A stretch of DNA of 5,208 bases from an uncultured Victivallales bacterium (GTDB taxonomy: Bacteria > Verrucomicrobiota > Lentisphaeria > Oligosphaerales > JAFGRS01), in contig CAILKC010000198.1 in the NCBI GenBank assembly GCA_903834675.1, positions 1-5,208 on the forward strand. Reading direction: 5' to 3'. The notes under the pieces are model-generated. The model saw nothing but the letters and a program-made list of their open reading frames with translations, ran no database searches and was not told the DNA's origin. Made by a program: the position numbers and the translations under genes. Shown piece by piece: positions 1 to 5,208 of this stretch; positions within the stretch are counted from its first letter, which is position 1, and every line of letters begins with the position of its first letter.

Positions 1-2
1 AG

Positions 3-533
3 CCGGCCATCGATCACCGCATCCTCTTCTGGCAGGCCCGCCAGGCCGGCGTTACGGGGGTGCTGTACTGGTGTGTTTGCTGGTGGGATGGCCTGCCCGG
101 ACCCGCGAACGGCCAAGCAGCCTTCCCGCAGGTGCCCATCCGCTTCGCCGAACACTTGCAGACCTACACGAGCTTCGGCGCCAACGGCGATGGTCTGCTG
201 GTCTGGCCCGGACCGGAGATGACCCCGTACCCGTCCATCCGTCTGGAGGTCGTTCGCGACGGCATCGAGGATTACGAGTACCTGGCCCTCCTGGAACGCT
301 GCGTGCAAGCCGTCGAGGCGCTCCCCGCCTCACGCCAGCCCCCGGCTGCCGCGCTCGCCACGGCCCGTGGCCTCTGCCGCGTTCCGCCCGAGATATCGCG
401 CAGCTTCACCGAGTTCACCAAGGATCGCGCCGTCCTGCTGGCGCAGCGCCACGCCATCGCCGATGCCATCGAGACGCTGGTGGCCATCCTGGGCCACGAA
501 CCGCCCCCAGCGCCGTGCCTCCAACCGCGCTGA
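3..533 (+). CDS. DUF4091 domain protein, C-terminal part (5' end outside window)
   Basis: The frame is open from the left edge (first full codon at position 3) to TGA at 531-533, giving 176 residues of a longer protein. No true start is visible; the GTG at 60 lies inside conserved sequence and should not be used as one. The segment begins with an Arg-Ile-Leu-Phe-Trp-Gln stretch followed by GVLYWCVCWW, and later has VVRDGIEDYEYLALLE. Together these are the hallmark of the DUF4091 C-terminal domain, which sits behind a (beta/alpha)8-type region in many secreted or cytoplasmic glycoside-hydrolase-like proteins. The last 80 or so residues look helical and Ala/Arg-rich. The domain has no proven reaction that I know of; a role in polysaccharide or glycoside breakdown is inferred from the family's usual company. 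The family assignment is fairly sure; the activity is not. Confidence 0.85.
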   Translation, partial: PAIDHRILFWQARQAGVTGVLYWCVCWWDGLPGPANGQAAFPQVPIRFAEHLQTYTSFGANGDGLLVWPGPEMTPYPSIRLEVVRDGIEDYEYLALLERCVQAVEALPASRQPPAAALATARGLCRVPPEISRSFTEFTKDRAVLLAQRHAIADAIETLVAILGHEPPPAPCLQPR

Positions 534-577
534 TTGGCCCCCGGCGTTCGCTCGTCTATGTTGTTGCTGATAAGACA

Positions 578-617
578 CCACCCCAAGGCCGCCGCAATCT
601 GCGCCACCCCAAGCCGC
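578..617 (+). repeat. Short direct repeat in the leader of the enolase-superfamily gene
   Basis: CCACCCCAAG occurs at 578-587 and again at 604-613, 26 bp apart, each followed by (G)CCGC. It lies in the 97-bp gap between the DUF4091 gene and the next start codon. It could be a regulator half-site pair or a chance repeat in GC-rich DNA. I see no convincing -35/-10 pair or terminator in this gap. Confidence 0.25.
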
Positions 618-630
618 GAGGACCCGAGCC

Positions 631-1932
631 ATGAGTGTGACCATCGCCAACGTCAACGCCAACTTCGAGCGCGAGCCCATGGTTCGGCCCTTCGGTTTCA
701 AGGGCGGCTACATGAGCGAGATTTGGCAAGCCGTCGTCGGCCTCCAGTCCAGCTCCGGACAACGCGCCGCAGCCGTCAGCGCTCAGAGCGTGCTGTGGTC
801 TGATGCTGAACTGTTTGCGCGCACCTCCGAGGCCGCTGGTAACAGCCTCATGTTCGCCATGACCGAGTTCGCCCTGCGCCGCGCCAAGGGGATGACCTTC
901 GAGACGCCCCTCGACCTCCTCGACCGTCTCCTGCCCGAGGTCTATGAATACGGCAAGACCATCACCTGCAAGCCCGATCTGCGGCTGACCTTCGCGCTCA
1001 ACGCCCTGGTCGGCGTCGATGCCGCCGCCTGGGTGCTCTACGCTCGCGAGAACGGCTTCGCCAGCTTCGATGCCATGATCCCCGCGGCCTACCGCGCGGC
1101 GCTGAGTCACCGGCACGAACGCGTGGCCTGCATCCCGCTCATGGCCTACGCCATTCCGATGAGCGAGATCCTGCAGCATGCCGAGGAGGGCTTCTTCTTC
1201 CTCAAGGTCAAGATCGGCTCCGATCCCGATAAGGATGGCGACCGGGAGAAGATGCTGCGCTGGGACATGGCCCGGGTCGAGGCCATCCACAAGGCCATTG
1301 GCCAGCGTGAGACGCCCTACACGCAGAATGGCAAAATCCCCTACTACTTCGATGCCAACGGCCGCTACGACAGCAAAGAGCGCTTGCAGCGTCTTCTGGA
1401 TCACTGCCGCAAGATCGGCGTCTTCGAGCAGATCGCCATCATCGAGGAGCCCTTCCCCGAGGATTACACCGTGCCGGTCGGCGACCTCGGCGTGCGTATT
1501 GCCGCGGACGAGAGCGCGCACTGCGACCACGATGTCGAGCAACGCATCGCCCTAGGCTACGGCGCCATCGCCCTGAAACCGATCGCCAAAACCCTCAGCA
1601 TGACCCTCAAGATCGCGGACGTGGCCCAGCGCGCTGGCATCCCCATGTTCTGTGCCGATCTGACCGTCGGCCCCCTCCAGGTCGATTGGAACAAGACCTT
1701 CGCCGCGCGCCTGGCGCCACTCCCCGGCATGAGCATCGGCGTGGTCGAGACCAATGGCCACCAGAACTACGCCCACTGGCCGGCCATGCAGAGCTACCAC
1801 CCCGCCGCAGGCGCCCCGTGGACCCAGGTCCAGCGCGGTTGCTTCCACCTGGACGAGCGCTTCTTCGCGACCTCGGGCGGCATCCTGCAAGACTCGGCGC
1901 ACTACCTGGATCTGGTCTTCGCCAAGCGTTGA
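631..1932 (+). CDS. Enolase-superfamily (muconate-lactonizing/mandelate-racemase type) enzyme, substrate unknown
   Basis: This 433-residue protein should abstract the alpha-proton of a carboxylate and stabilise the enolate on Mg2+. The N-terminal capping domain covers about residues 15-165. The barrel follows with K192-V-K194 on strand 2, metal ligands D241 (FDAN), E272 (IEEP) and D293 (ADES), and a lysine, K316 (ALKP), on strand 6. This is the muconate-lactonizing subgroup set (lysines on both faces), not the mandelate-racemase His-Asp dyad. Two features are unusual. The stretch between K194 and D241 is about 18 residues longer than I recall for Ala-Glu epimerase. Strand 8 reads E373-T-N375 where dipeptide epimerases have DxD. 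A GAGGA at 618-622, eight bases before the ATG, supports the start. The small membrane gene follows after six bases, so the two are likely co-transcribed. The superfamily call is sure; epimerase, cycloisomerase, OSBS-like or dehydratase activity cannot be chosen from sequence. Confidence 0.93.
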   Translation: MSVTIANVNANFEREPMVRPFGFKGGYMSEIWQAVVGLQSSSGQRAAAVSAQSVLWSDAELFARTSEAAGNSLMFAMTEFALRRAKGMTFETPLDLLDRLLPEVYEYGKTITCKPDLRLTFALNALVGVDAAAWVLYARENGFASFDAMIPAAYRAALSHRHERVACIPLMAYAIPMSEILQHAEEGFFFLKVKIGSDPDKDGDREKMLRWDMARVEAIHKAIGQRETPYTQNGKIPYYFDANGRYDSKERLQRLLDHCRKIGVFEQIAIIEEPFPEDYTVPVGDLGVRIAADESAHCDHDVEQRIALGYGAIALKPIAKTLSMTLKIADVAQRAGIPMFCADLTVGPLQVDWNKTFAARLAPLPGMSIGVVETNGHQNYAHWPAMQSYHPAAGAPWTQVQRGCFHLDERFFATSGGILQDSAHYLDLVFAKR

Positions 1933-1938
1933 GGCAGC

Positions 1939-2265
1939 ATGCGGCACGTCGATCCCCAACGCCATCGCGCCTGGTTCGCCGTGGGCGTCGCGCTGGTTGT
2001 GCTGAACGTGCCCCTTGGCTGGATTGGGGGGCTGGTCTGCGCCGCGCTGGCGGCCGAGCAGCGCGACCCGCGCTGGCTCTGGCGCGGGGCGGCTATCTAC
2101 GCCTTCTCCTGGGTTCTCCTGGGGGTCGGCGTTCTGATCAGTGGCAAGGCCGGAGTGACTCGGGCCCGAGAGATCTTGCGCCGACGGCGGCGGCTCCGCG
2201 AGATTCTGCAGTTTCGCCGCCGACGCCGCGCCGCCAATGCCGCGCCCCAGACCCCCACTCCGTAG
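1939..2265 (+). CDS. Small two-helix membrane protein with arginine-rich tail
   Basis: I do not recognise this 108-residue protein. Two hydrophobic segments, about residues 11-38 and 50-68, look like transmembrane helices joined by a short polar loop. The tail (about 75-97) carries 13 arginines in 23 residues and contains an internal duplication, REIL-RRRRR then REIL-QF-RRRRR. By the positive-inside rule both ends should be cytoplasmic and the loop external. The ATG comes six bases after the upstream stop codon, and a GAGG overlapping that stop (1931-1934) can serve as ribosome binding site, which supports translational coupling with the enolase-superfamily gene. The basic tail might contact nucleic acid, lipid head groups or a partner protein, but that is a guess. 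The gene is real if GC-rich frame openness is not misleading; the hydrophobic pattern and spacing make coding likely. Confidence 0.7.
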   Translation: MRHVDPQRHRAWFAVGVALVVLNVPLGWIGGLVCAALAAEQRDPRWLWRGAAIYAFSWVLLGVGVLISGKAGVTRAREILRRRRRLREILQFRRRRRAANAAPQTPTP

Positions 2266-2289
2266 CGCCCCGCAACCGACGCGACGGCC

Positions 2290-3306
2290 TCACTCCCAGG
2301 GCTTGAGCAGCACTTTGCCGCACTGGCCGGTGGTCTGCAACTCGAAGGCCGCGGCGATGCGGTCCATGGGGAAGCGATGCGTGATCAGCCGCTCGATGGC
2401 GGGGCCACTGCGTTGAATGACCTGCATGAGGCGGGGCATATCGCCCATCCGGAAGTGCCAGCAACCATGCACGGTAAGGCCTTTACGGATCATGTGGTTG
2501 CTGCCGTCGATGGGGACCTCGGCGCCCTCGCCAACGATAGCCACCTGACCTAGGCGCCGGGTGGCATCGAGACACAGGCGCCGCGAGCTGCCGGTGCCGG
2601 CGCAGTCGATGGCCTTGTCGACGCCCTGGCCGCCGGTGAGCTCCCGGAGCCGCGACAGGGTGCCTGAGTCCGCCGGATCGAGGACCGCCTCGGCGCCCAG
2701 TTCCAGCGCCAACTTGGCCCGGTAAGCATTGCCCTCGACGCCCAGCACCCGGCAACCGCGGAAACGGGCATTGATGATGCCGCCCAGGCCGACCGGCCCC
2801 AACCCCGTGATCAACAGCGTGTCAAAGGCATCCACCGCCAGCCGCTGCATCGCGCCGAAGGTCGGGCCGAAGCCGCAACAGGCCATCGCGCCGTGGTCGA
2901 ACGACATCCCGGTAGGCAGGATGGGCAGCAGCCAGTCAGGCTTGAGCAAATACTGGGTCATGGTGCCAGTGAACTCCTGGCCGCCGGTGAAGGCCTTGTA
3001 GTCAGCCTGCTGCTGGCAGTGGATGTAGTCCCCCGACAGGCAGCAGGAGCAGGCCCCACACGCCAGCATGGGCATCACCACCACCCGGTCGCCGACCTTG
3101 ACCCGGCCCGGCTGCGCCACCTCGACCACCTCGCCGCACGCCTCATGGCCCAGGGCATGGCCGGCGTGACCGGCAACGTAGCCCTTGAACTCGGTGCAGA
3201 GCGGCGCGGTATGTACTTTGACCAGGGCCCAGTGCTTGACCGAACGGGGCATCGCGACCTCGATGGCAGCGGCCTGACGGACCCCGGTGATGGCAGCCTG
3301 CTTCAT
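2290..3306 (-). CDS. Zinc-dependent medium-chain alcohol/polyol dehydrogenase
   Basis: This 338-residue protein has the two-domain medium-chain dehydrogenase layout. In the N-terminal GroES-like domain, C37 and the G53-H54-E55 motif are the expected catalytic zinc ligands. C83, C86, C89 and C97 form the four-cysteine structural zinc lobe. C143 and C144 lie where the classical third cysteine ligand is expected. The Rossmann domain has GLGPVGLGG at residues 168-176 and an acidic E191 at the end of the second strand, which favours NAD(H) over NADP(H). The reaction should be reversible oxidation of an alcohol or polyol to a carbonyl in the cytoplasm; the substrate is not readable. The open frame continues upstream to 3417, but the ATG at 3304-3306 has a strong ribosome binding site and begins the normal family sequence, while the extra 37 residues look non-conserved. 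The gene faces the small membrane gene, with 24 bp between stop codons. Confidence 0.93.
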   Translation of the reverse strand: MKQAAITGVRQAAAIEVAMPRSVKHWALVKVHTAPLCTEFKGYVAGHAGHALGHEACGEVVEVAQPGRVKVGDRVVVMPMLACGACSCCLSGDYIHCQQQADYKAFTGGQEFTGTMTQYLLKPDWLLPILPTGMSFDHGAMACCGFGPTFGAMQRLAVDAFDTLLITGLGPVGLGGIINARFRGCRVLGVEGNAYRAKLALELGAEAVLDPADSGTLSRLRELTGGQGVDKAIDCAGTGSSRRLCLDATRRLGQVAIVGEGAEVPIDGSNHMIRKGLTVHGCWHFRMGDMPRLMQVIQRSGPAIERLITHRFPMDRIAAAFELQTTGQCGKVLLKPWE

Positions 3307-3311
3307 GGCAA

Positions 3312-3319
3312 TCTCCTTC
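3312..3319 (-). promoter_or_regulatory. Ribosome binding site that fixes the dehydrogenase start
   Basis: Read on the minus strand this is GAAGGAGA. Its AGGAG core ends six bases before the ATG at 3306, an ideal spacing. It decides in favour of that ATG over the ATG at 3417, which would add 37 residues rich in Gly, Pro and Arg that do not resemble the family N-terminus. Confidence 0.85.
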
Positions 3320-3434
3320 TCTGCAGTCCTGTTTGCGGCCCGTAACTCGCGCTCCGGCACCCGCCCCCGCCCGCCGGGCACCCCACCAACGTACTCCGCC
3401 GCCGCGGGGTCCTGCAAGTCGAGCGCGTAAAACT
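3320..3434. other. GC-rich leader between the dehydrogenase and the inverted-repeat element
   Basis: This 115-bp stretch should hold the dehydrogenase promoter or leader. It is very GC-rich up to about 3425. I see no good -10 box on the minus strand. The outward TTGACC in the left arm of the adjacent element (3438-3443 on the minus strand) has GACTTG at the expected -10 distance, which is a poor match. No gene or terminator is apparent. Confidence 0.4.
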
Positions 3435-3458
3435 TGGGGTCAACCCTCGACTTTTAGC
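3435..3458 (+). repeat. Left terminal inverted repeat of the 197-bp element
   Basis: This 24-bp arm is exactly complementary to 3608-3631 read in reverse. The match ends at 3434 (T against T) outside and at 3459 (T against G) inside. On the minus strand it carries TTGACC, a good -35 hexamer pointing out of the element towards the dehydrogenase. Confidence 0.9.
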
Positions 3459-3549
3459 TTCACATTGCTGTAATAGGTGGCATTAAACCATGGAATCGAC
3501 GCCTAGGCTACTCCCGGTCCCAAAGCCTGACACCACGCGTGGGTTACGG

Positions 3550-3597
3550 CAAGAATGGTGGACCAAGGCTTGGACGCCAAGGGTATGCGCATTCTTG
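3550..3597 (+). repeat. Nested stem-loop inside the 197-bp element
   Basis: CAAGAATG (3550-3557) pairs with CATTCTTG (3590-3597). The enclosed loop contains a second hairpin, CTTGG-ACG-CCAAG (3569-3581). Two stacked perfect stems in a short non-coding core suggest selected secondary structure in DNA or RNA, though no function can be assigned. Confidence 0.5.
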
Positions 3598-3607
3598 TCA
3601 ATACAAG

Positions 3608-3631
3608 GCTAAAAGTCGAGGGTTGACCCCA
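3608..3631 (-). repeat. Right terminal inverted repeat of the 197-bp element
   Basis: This is the exact reverse complement of 3435-3458. On the plus strand it contains TTGACC at 3623-3628, pointing out of the element towards the acetyltransferase gene. Confidence 0.9.
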
Positions 3632-3638
3632 TGATCTC

Positions 3639-3667
3639 TTGCGTTCTATTGCGACCCACAATATGAT
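3639..3667 (+). promoter_or_regulatory. Candidate sigma-70-type promoter of the acetyltransferase gene
   Basis: TATGAT at 3662-3667 matches the -10 consensus at five of six bases. TTGCGT at 3639-3644 lies 17 bp upstream as a partial -35. Transcription would start near 3674, giving a leader of about 60 bases before the ATG at 3734. The site lies just outside the right end of the inverted-repeat element. The -35 is weak and the taxon's promoter consensus is unknown, so this is tentative. Confidence 0.35.
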
Positions 3668-3733
3668 GCCGCCGATGCATTGCGCTGCAGGTCGCTACGG
3701 TCGAGGGGCGACGGCTAAGCCAGAGGAACCGCC

Positions 3734-4999
3734 ATGGATCAGCTTGTATTCCGACGGGCCGCGGAGGCGGAAAGCGCCGCCGTCTTCGCGATTCTGCGTG
3801 CCGCCTTTCCCGCCGCTGCGGATGCTGGCCTGGAGCGTCTGCGCCGCCTGGCCTTCGACGAGTGGCATGATCTGGTGGTGTTGGCCCAGGACAGCCGACC
3901 GGTGGCCGTGGCACATGTCGAGCCGCACCGCTTGCGCGTCGGGGCCTGCTCGGTGTTGAAGGCGGACATCGGTCATGTGGCCGTGCGCCCGGACCTGCAG
4001 GCGCAGGGCCTCGGCACCCGCTTGCTGCAGGAGATCGTCGCCTGGTTGCCGCAAGAGCGTTTCCAGATTTCCCGTTTGGGTGGGCTGATGCGGTTCTATC
4101 AGCGCTTCGGTTACGAGCCCTTCCCGCGGCGCTACGTGACCCTGCCCGTACCGGCGCGCGATGCCGTGCTGAAGGGCACGCCGTGGAGTGAACTGCTGGC
4201 GGTGCAGGCCGGGATTCAAGCGCAGGTGCGGCCCTACGATCCGGCCCACGACTTCCACGCGGTGTACCGCTTGCGCGCCGCGGCGGCGCTGCGGCCGGGA
4301 GCGCTGGTGTTGCCCACGAATCCAGGCCCGGCGCCGACGACCGGCCCCGACCCGGCCAAACTCGTGTTTGTCTACCTGCGCGATGGCCGCATTGAAGGCT
4401 ACCTGCGCGGCGGACTGGCCCGGGTGCATGCGGGTGACCCCGACCTGCGCTACTGCCTCGACGAGCTGGCCGTGGCGCCCTGGGATCCGGAGGCGGTCGG
4501 GGCGCTGGTAAAAACGCTGCTGGCCAAAGCCGTGGACCGCGCCCCTACCGAGATCATGGCGCGGCTGCCGTATGACGAACAGCTCTTCGCTGCCCTCACG
4601 GCGGCGGGCCTTCCCTTCACTGTCCTCGAAATGCGCCAGGCACTGGATGGCAACATGATGCAGGTGGTTGACCTGTACAGCACCCTGCGCGCCATCGCGC
4701 CGGAGTTGACCCGGCGACTGCGTGCGGCCGGCTGCTGCCCCTGGCAGGGCTGCCTGGAGTTGCGCCTGCCCCGGCTGGCTGCCGACCTGCGCCTTACGCC
4801 GGACCAGGTCAGCGCGGTGCCGACCGGCTCGGCCGAGACGGTCCTTGAGCTGAGCCACGCCGCCTTCATTAAGGCGCTGTTCGGGATTCAGGGGCTGGCA
4901 GAGGCCGCTGCTAATGTCGCCACGCTGAGCGGGCCGCAGCAAGTAACCGCGGGCATCCTGTTCCCGCGCCTGGCGGCGGCGTCCGGCGCCTGGGGGTAG
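3734..4999 (+). CDS. Eis-like GNAT N-acetyltransferase with SCP2-like C-terminal domain
   Basis: The 421-residue protein has the three-part layout of the Eis family. The first GNAT domain (about residues 1-140) has the acetyl-CoA pyrophosphate-binding loop Q89-A-Q-G92-L-G94 after V82-A-V-R-P. Y127 in an RFGY motif fits the catalytic tyrosine I recall as Tyr126 of Mycobacterium tuberculosis Eis. A second GNAT-like region (about 155-300) has a DELAVAPWDPEA strand-turn but no QxxGxG loop, so it is probably structural. The C-terminal part (about 309-411, with the ending AGILFP) resembles the SCP2-like domain. It should transfer acetyl from acetyl-CoA to an amine, such as an aminoglycoside, polyamine or protein lysine; the substrate cannot be inferred. 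The C-terminus (SGAWG) lacks the usual DRF-like end. AGAGGA at 3722-3727, six bases before the ATG, supports the start. The gene appears monocistronic. Confidence 0.88.
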   Translation: MDQLVFRRAAEAESAAVFAILRAAFPAAADAGLERLRRLAFDEWHDLVVLAQDSRPVAVAHVEPHRLRVGACSVLKADIGHVAVRPDLQAQGLGTRLLQEIVAWLPQERFQISRLGGLMRFYQRFGYEPFPRRYVTLPVPARDAVLKGTPWSELLAVQAGIQAQVRPYDPAHDFHAVYRLRAAAALRPGALVLPTNPGPAPTTGPDPAKLVFVYLRDGRIEGYLRGGLARVHAGDPDLRYCLDELAVAPWDPEAVGALVKTLLAKAVDRAPTEIMARLPYDEQLFAALTAAGLPFTVLEMRQALDGNMMQVVDLYSTLRAIAPELTRRLRAAGCCPWQGCLELRLPRLAADLRLTPDQVSAVPTGSAETVLELSHAAFIKALFGIQGLAEAAANVATLSGPQQVTAGILFPRLAAASGAWG

Positions 5000-5059
5000 G
5001 ACCCTGACGCCGGGGCTGTTTCTTTTTCCGGGTGGTAGGCACGCTGGAGTCGGCGGTCT

Positions 5060-5078
5060 GCCTCGGCACTGCCGGGGC
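5060..5078 (+). terminator. Stem-loop downstream of the acetyltransferase gene, possible weak terminator
   Basis: GCCTCGGC (5060-5067) pairs with GCCGGGGC (5071-5078) through eight pairs, one of them T-G, around a three-base ACT loop. It lies 60 bases after the stop codon. No T-run follows, so intrinsic termination is doubtful. The T-rich stretch at 5018-5027 precedes it rather than following it. Confidence 0.25.
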
Positions 5079-5092
5079 TTCCGCCGTACATG

Positions 5093-5208
5093 GGGATACC
5101 GCGAACCCGCCCGAAACGGGCTGGGCATCGCGGGCTCCAGGGCGGCGGCGGGATACCGCGAACCCGCCCGAAACGGGCTGGGCATCGCGGGCTCCAGGGC
5201 GGCGGCGG
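5093..5208. repeat. 57-bp tandem repeat array, at least two identical copies, continues past window edge
   Basis: The unit starting GGGATACCGCGAACC at 5093 is repeated without a single difference at 5150, and the first two bases of a third copy occupy 5207-5208. Each unit contains a compact hairpin. In the first copy CCGCGA (5099-5104) pairs with TCGCGG (5128-5133), CCC (5106-5108) with GGG (5123-5125), and GCCCG (5109-5113) with CGGGC (5117-5121) around an AAA loop. There are no variable spacers, so it is not a CRISPR array. The unit length is a multiple of three and no stop codon occurs in any of its six frames, so a repeat-containing reading frame is possible. I see no convincing start signal; the ATG at 5090 lacks a good ribosome binding site. 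Confidence 0.9.

Larger units (their letters stand above)
3435..3631. mobile_element. 197-bp inverted-repeat element, MITE- or REPIN-like, no transposase
   Basis: Two perfect 24-bp inverted repeats, starting TGGGGTCAACCCTCGAC at the left and ending as its exact complement at the right, bound 149 bp of visibly less GC-rich DNA than the flanking genes. No plausible gene lies inside. The interior contains GCCTAGGC (3501-3508), the palindrome CCACGCGTGG (3533-3542) and a nested stem-loop at 3550-3597. I see no flanking target duplication: the left flank ends AAAACT and the right flank starts TGATCT. Perfect arms, a non-coding core and absence of a duplication fit a non-autonomous element mobilised in trans, for example by a Y1-type REP-associated transposase. 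The GGGGTC ends recall such elements from memory, which I cannot verify here. An alternative is a remnant of a larger insertion sequence or a structured regulatory element. Confidence 0.7.

Noticed and set aside
556..1542. Long minus-strand open frame opposite the enolase-superfamily gene
   Set aside because: The plus strand carries a complete catalytic residue set; the opposite frame shows no family motif and is a product of high GC content.
3307..3417. N-terminal extension of the dehydrogenase from an in-frame ATG at 3417
   Set aside because: The 37 added residues are Gly/Pro/Arg-rich and unlike the family start, while the ATG at 3306 has an AGGAG six bases upstream and begins the conserved domain.
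5018..5027. T-rich stretch after the acetyltransferase stop codon as an intrinsic terminator
   Set aside because: The sequence before it does not form a stable stem; only a weak CCGG/CCGG pairing spans the T-run itself.
5009..5079. Nine-base direct repeat GCCGGGGCT at 5009-5017 and 5071-5079
   Set aside because: It is short and made of simple GC-rich sequence, so it is likely to be chance.
3695..5185. Long minus-strand open frame opposite the acetyltransferase gene that runs into the 57-bp repeats
   Set aside because: It mirrors the GC-rich codons of the plus-strand gene, its Arg/Gln/His-rich translation has no recognisable domain, and the plus strand has clear GNAT motifs.
5090..5208. Plus-strand reading frame starting at ATG 5090 and running through the 57-bp repeats
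   Set aside because: No ribosome binding site is evident and all six frames of the repeat are open, so openness is not evidence of coding; more sequence to the right would be needed to call it.
5093..5208. CRISPR array
   Set aside because: The whole 57-bp unit repeats identically, with no variable spacers, and no cas genes are present.

Overview
The window is GC-rich bacterial DNA with four complete genes and one truncated gene. The gene types (a DUF4091 protein, an unassigned muconate-lactonizing-type enolase-superfamily enzyme, a zinc-dependent dehydrogenase and an Eis-like acetyltransferase) suggest an environmental bacterium of a group such as Armatimonadota, Planctomycetota, Lentisphaerota or Hydrogenedentota. 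This is an impression from family distribution, not a proof; nothing in the window, such as rRNA or a marker gene, fixes the taxon.

Layout. Positions 3-533 (+) are the C-terminal part of a DUF4091 protein that enters from the left edge. After a 97-bp gap comes an enolase-superfamily enzyme (631-1932, +). Six bases later, a 108-residue membrane protein with an arginine-rich tail follows (1939-2265, +), probably co-transcribed with it. A zinc-binding medium-chain dehydrogenase (2290-3306, -) converges on this pair with only 24 bp between the stop codons. Its 5' side faces a 427-bp gene-free region that contains a 197-bp element bounded by perfect 24-bp inverted repeats (3435-3631). Beyond this lies an Eis-like GNAT acetyltransferase with an apparent SCP2-like C-terminal domain (3734-4999, +). 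The last 209 bp hold a small stem-loop and then a tandem array of an identical 57-bp unit that runs off the right edge.

Function. The left half fits catabolism of a carbohydrate or an acid derived from one: a DUF4091 protein, an enolase-fold acid-transforming enzyme and an alcohol or polyol dehydrogenase sit together. The dehydrogenase is on the opposite strand, so shared regulation is not shown. The acetyltransferase is probably an independent unit with its own promoter just right of the inverted-repeat element.

The most notable non-coding items are the transposase-less inverted-repeat element, which looks like a MITE or REPIN, and the 57-bp hairpin-bearing tandem repeat. The most notable coding item is the enolase-superfamily protein. 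It has a full muconate-lactonizing-type catalytic set but lacks the usual dipeptide-binding DxD motif, so its substrate is open. I see no CRISPR array, tRNA, rRNA, phage gene or defence system.
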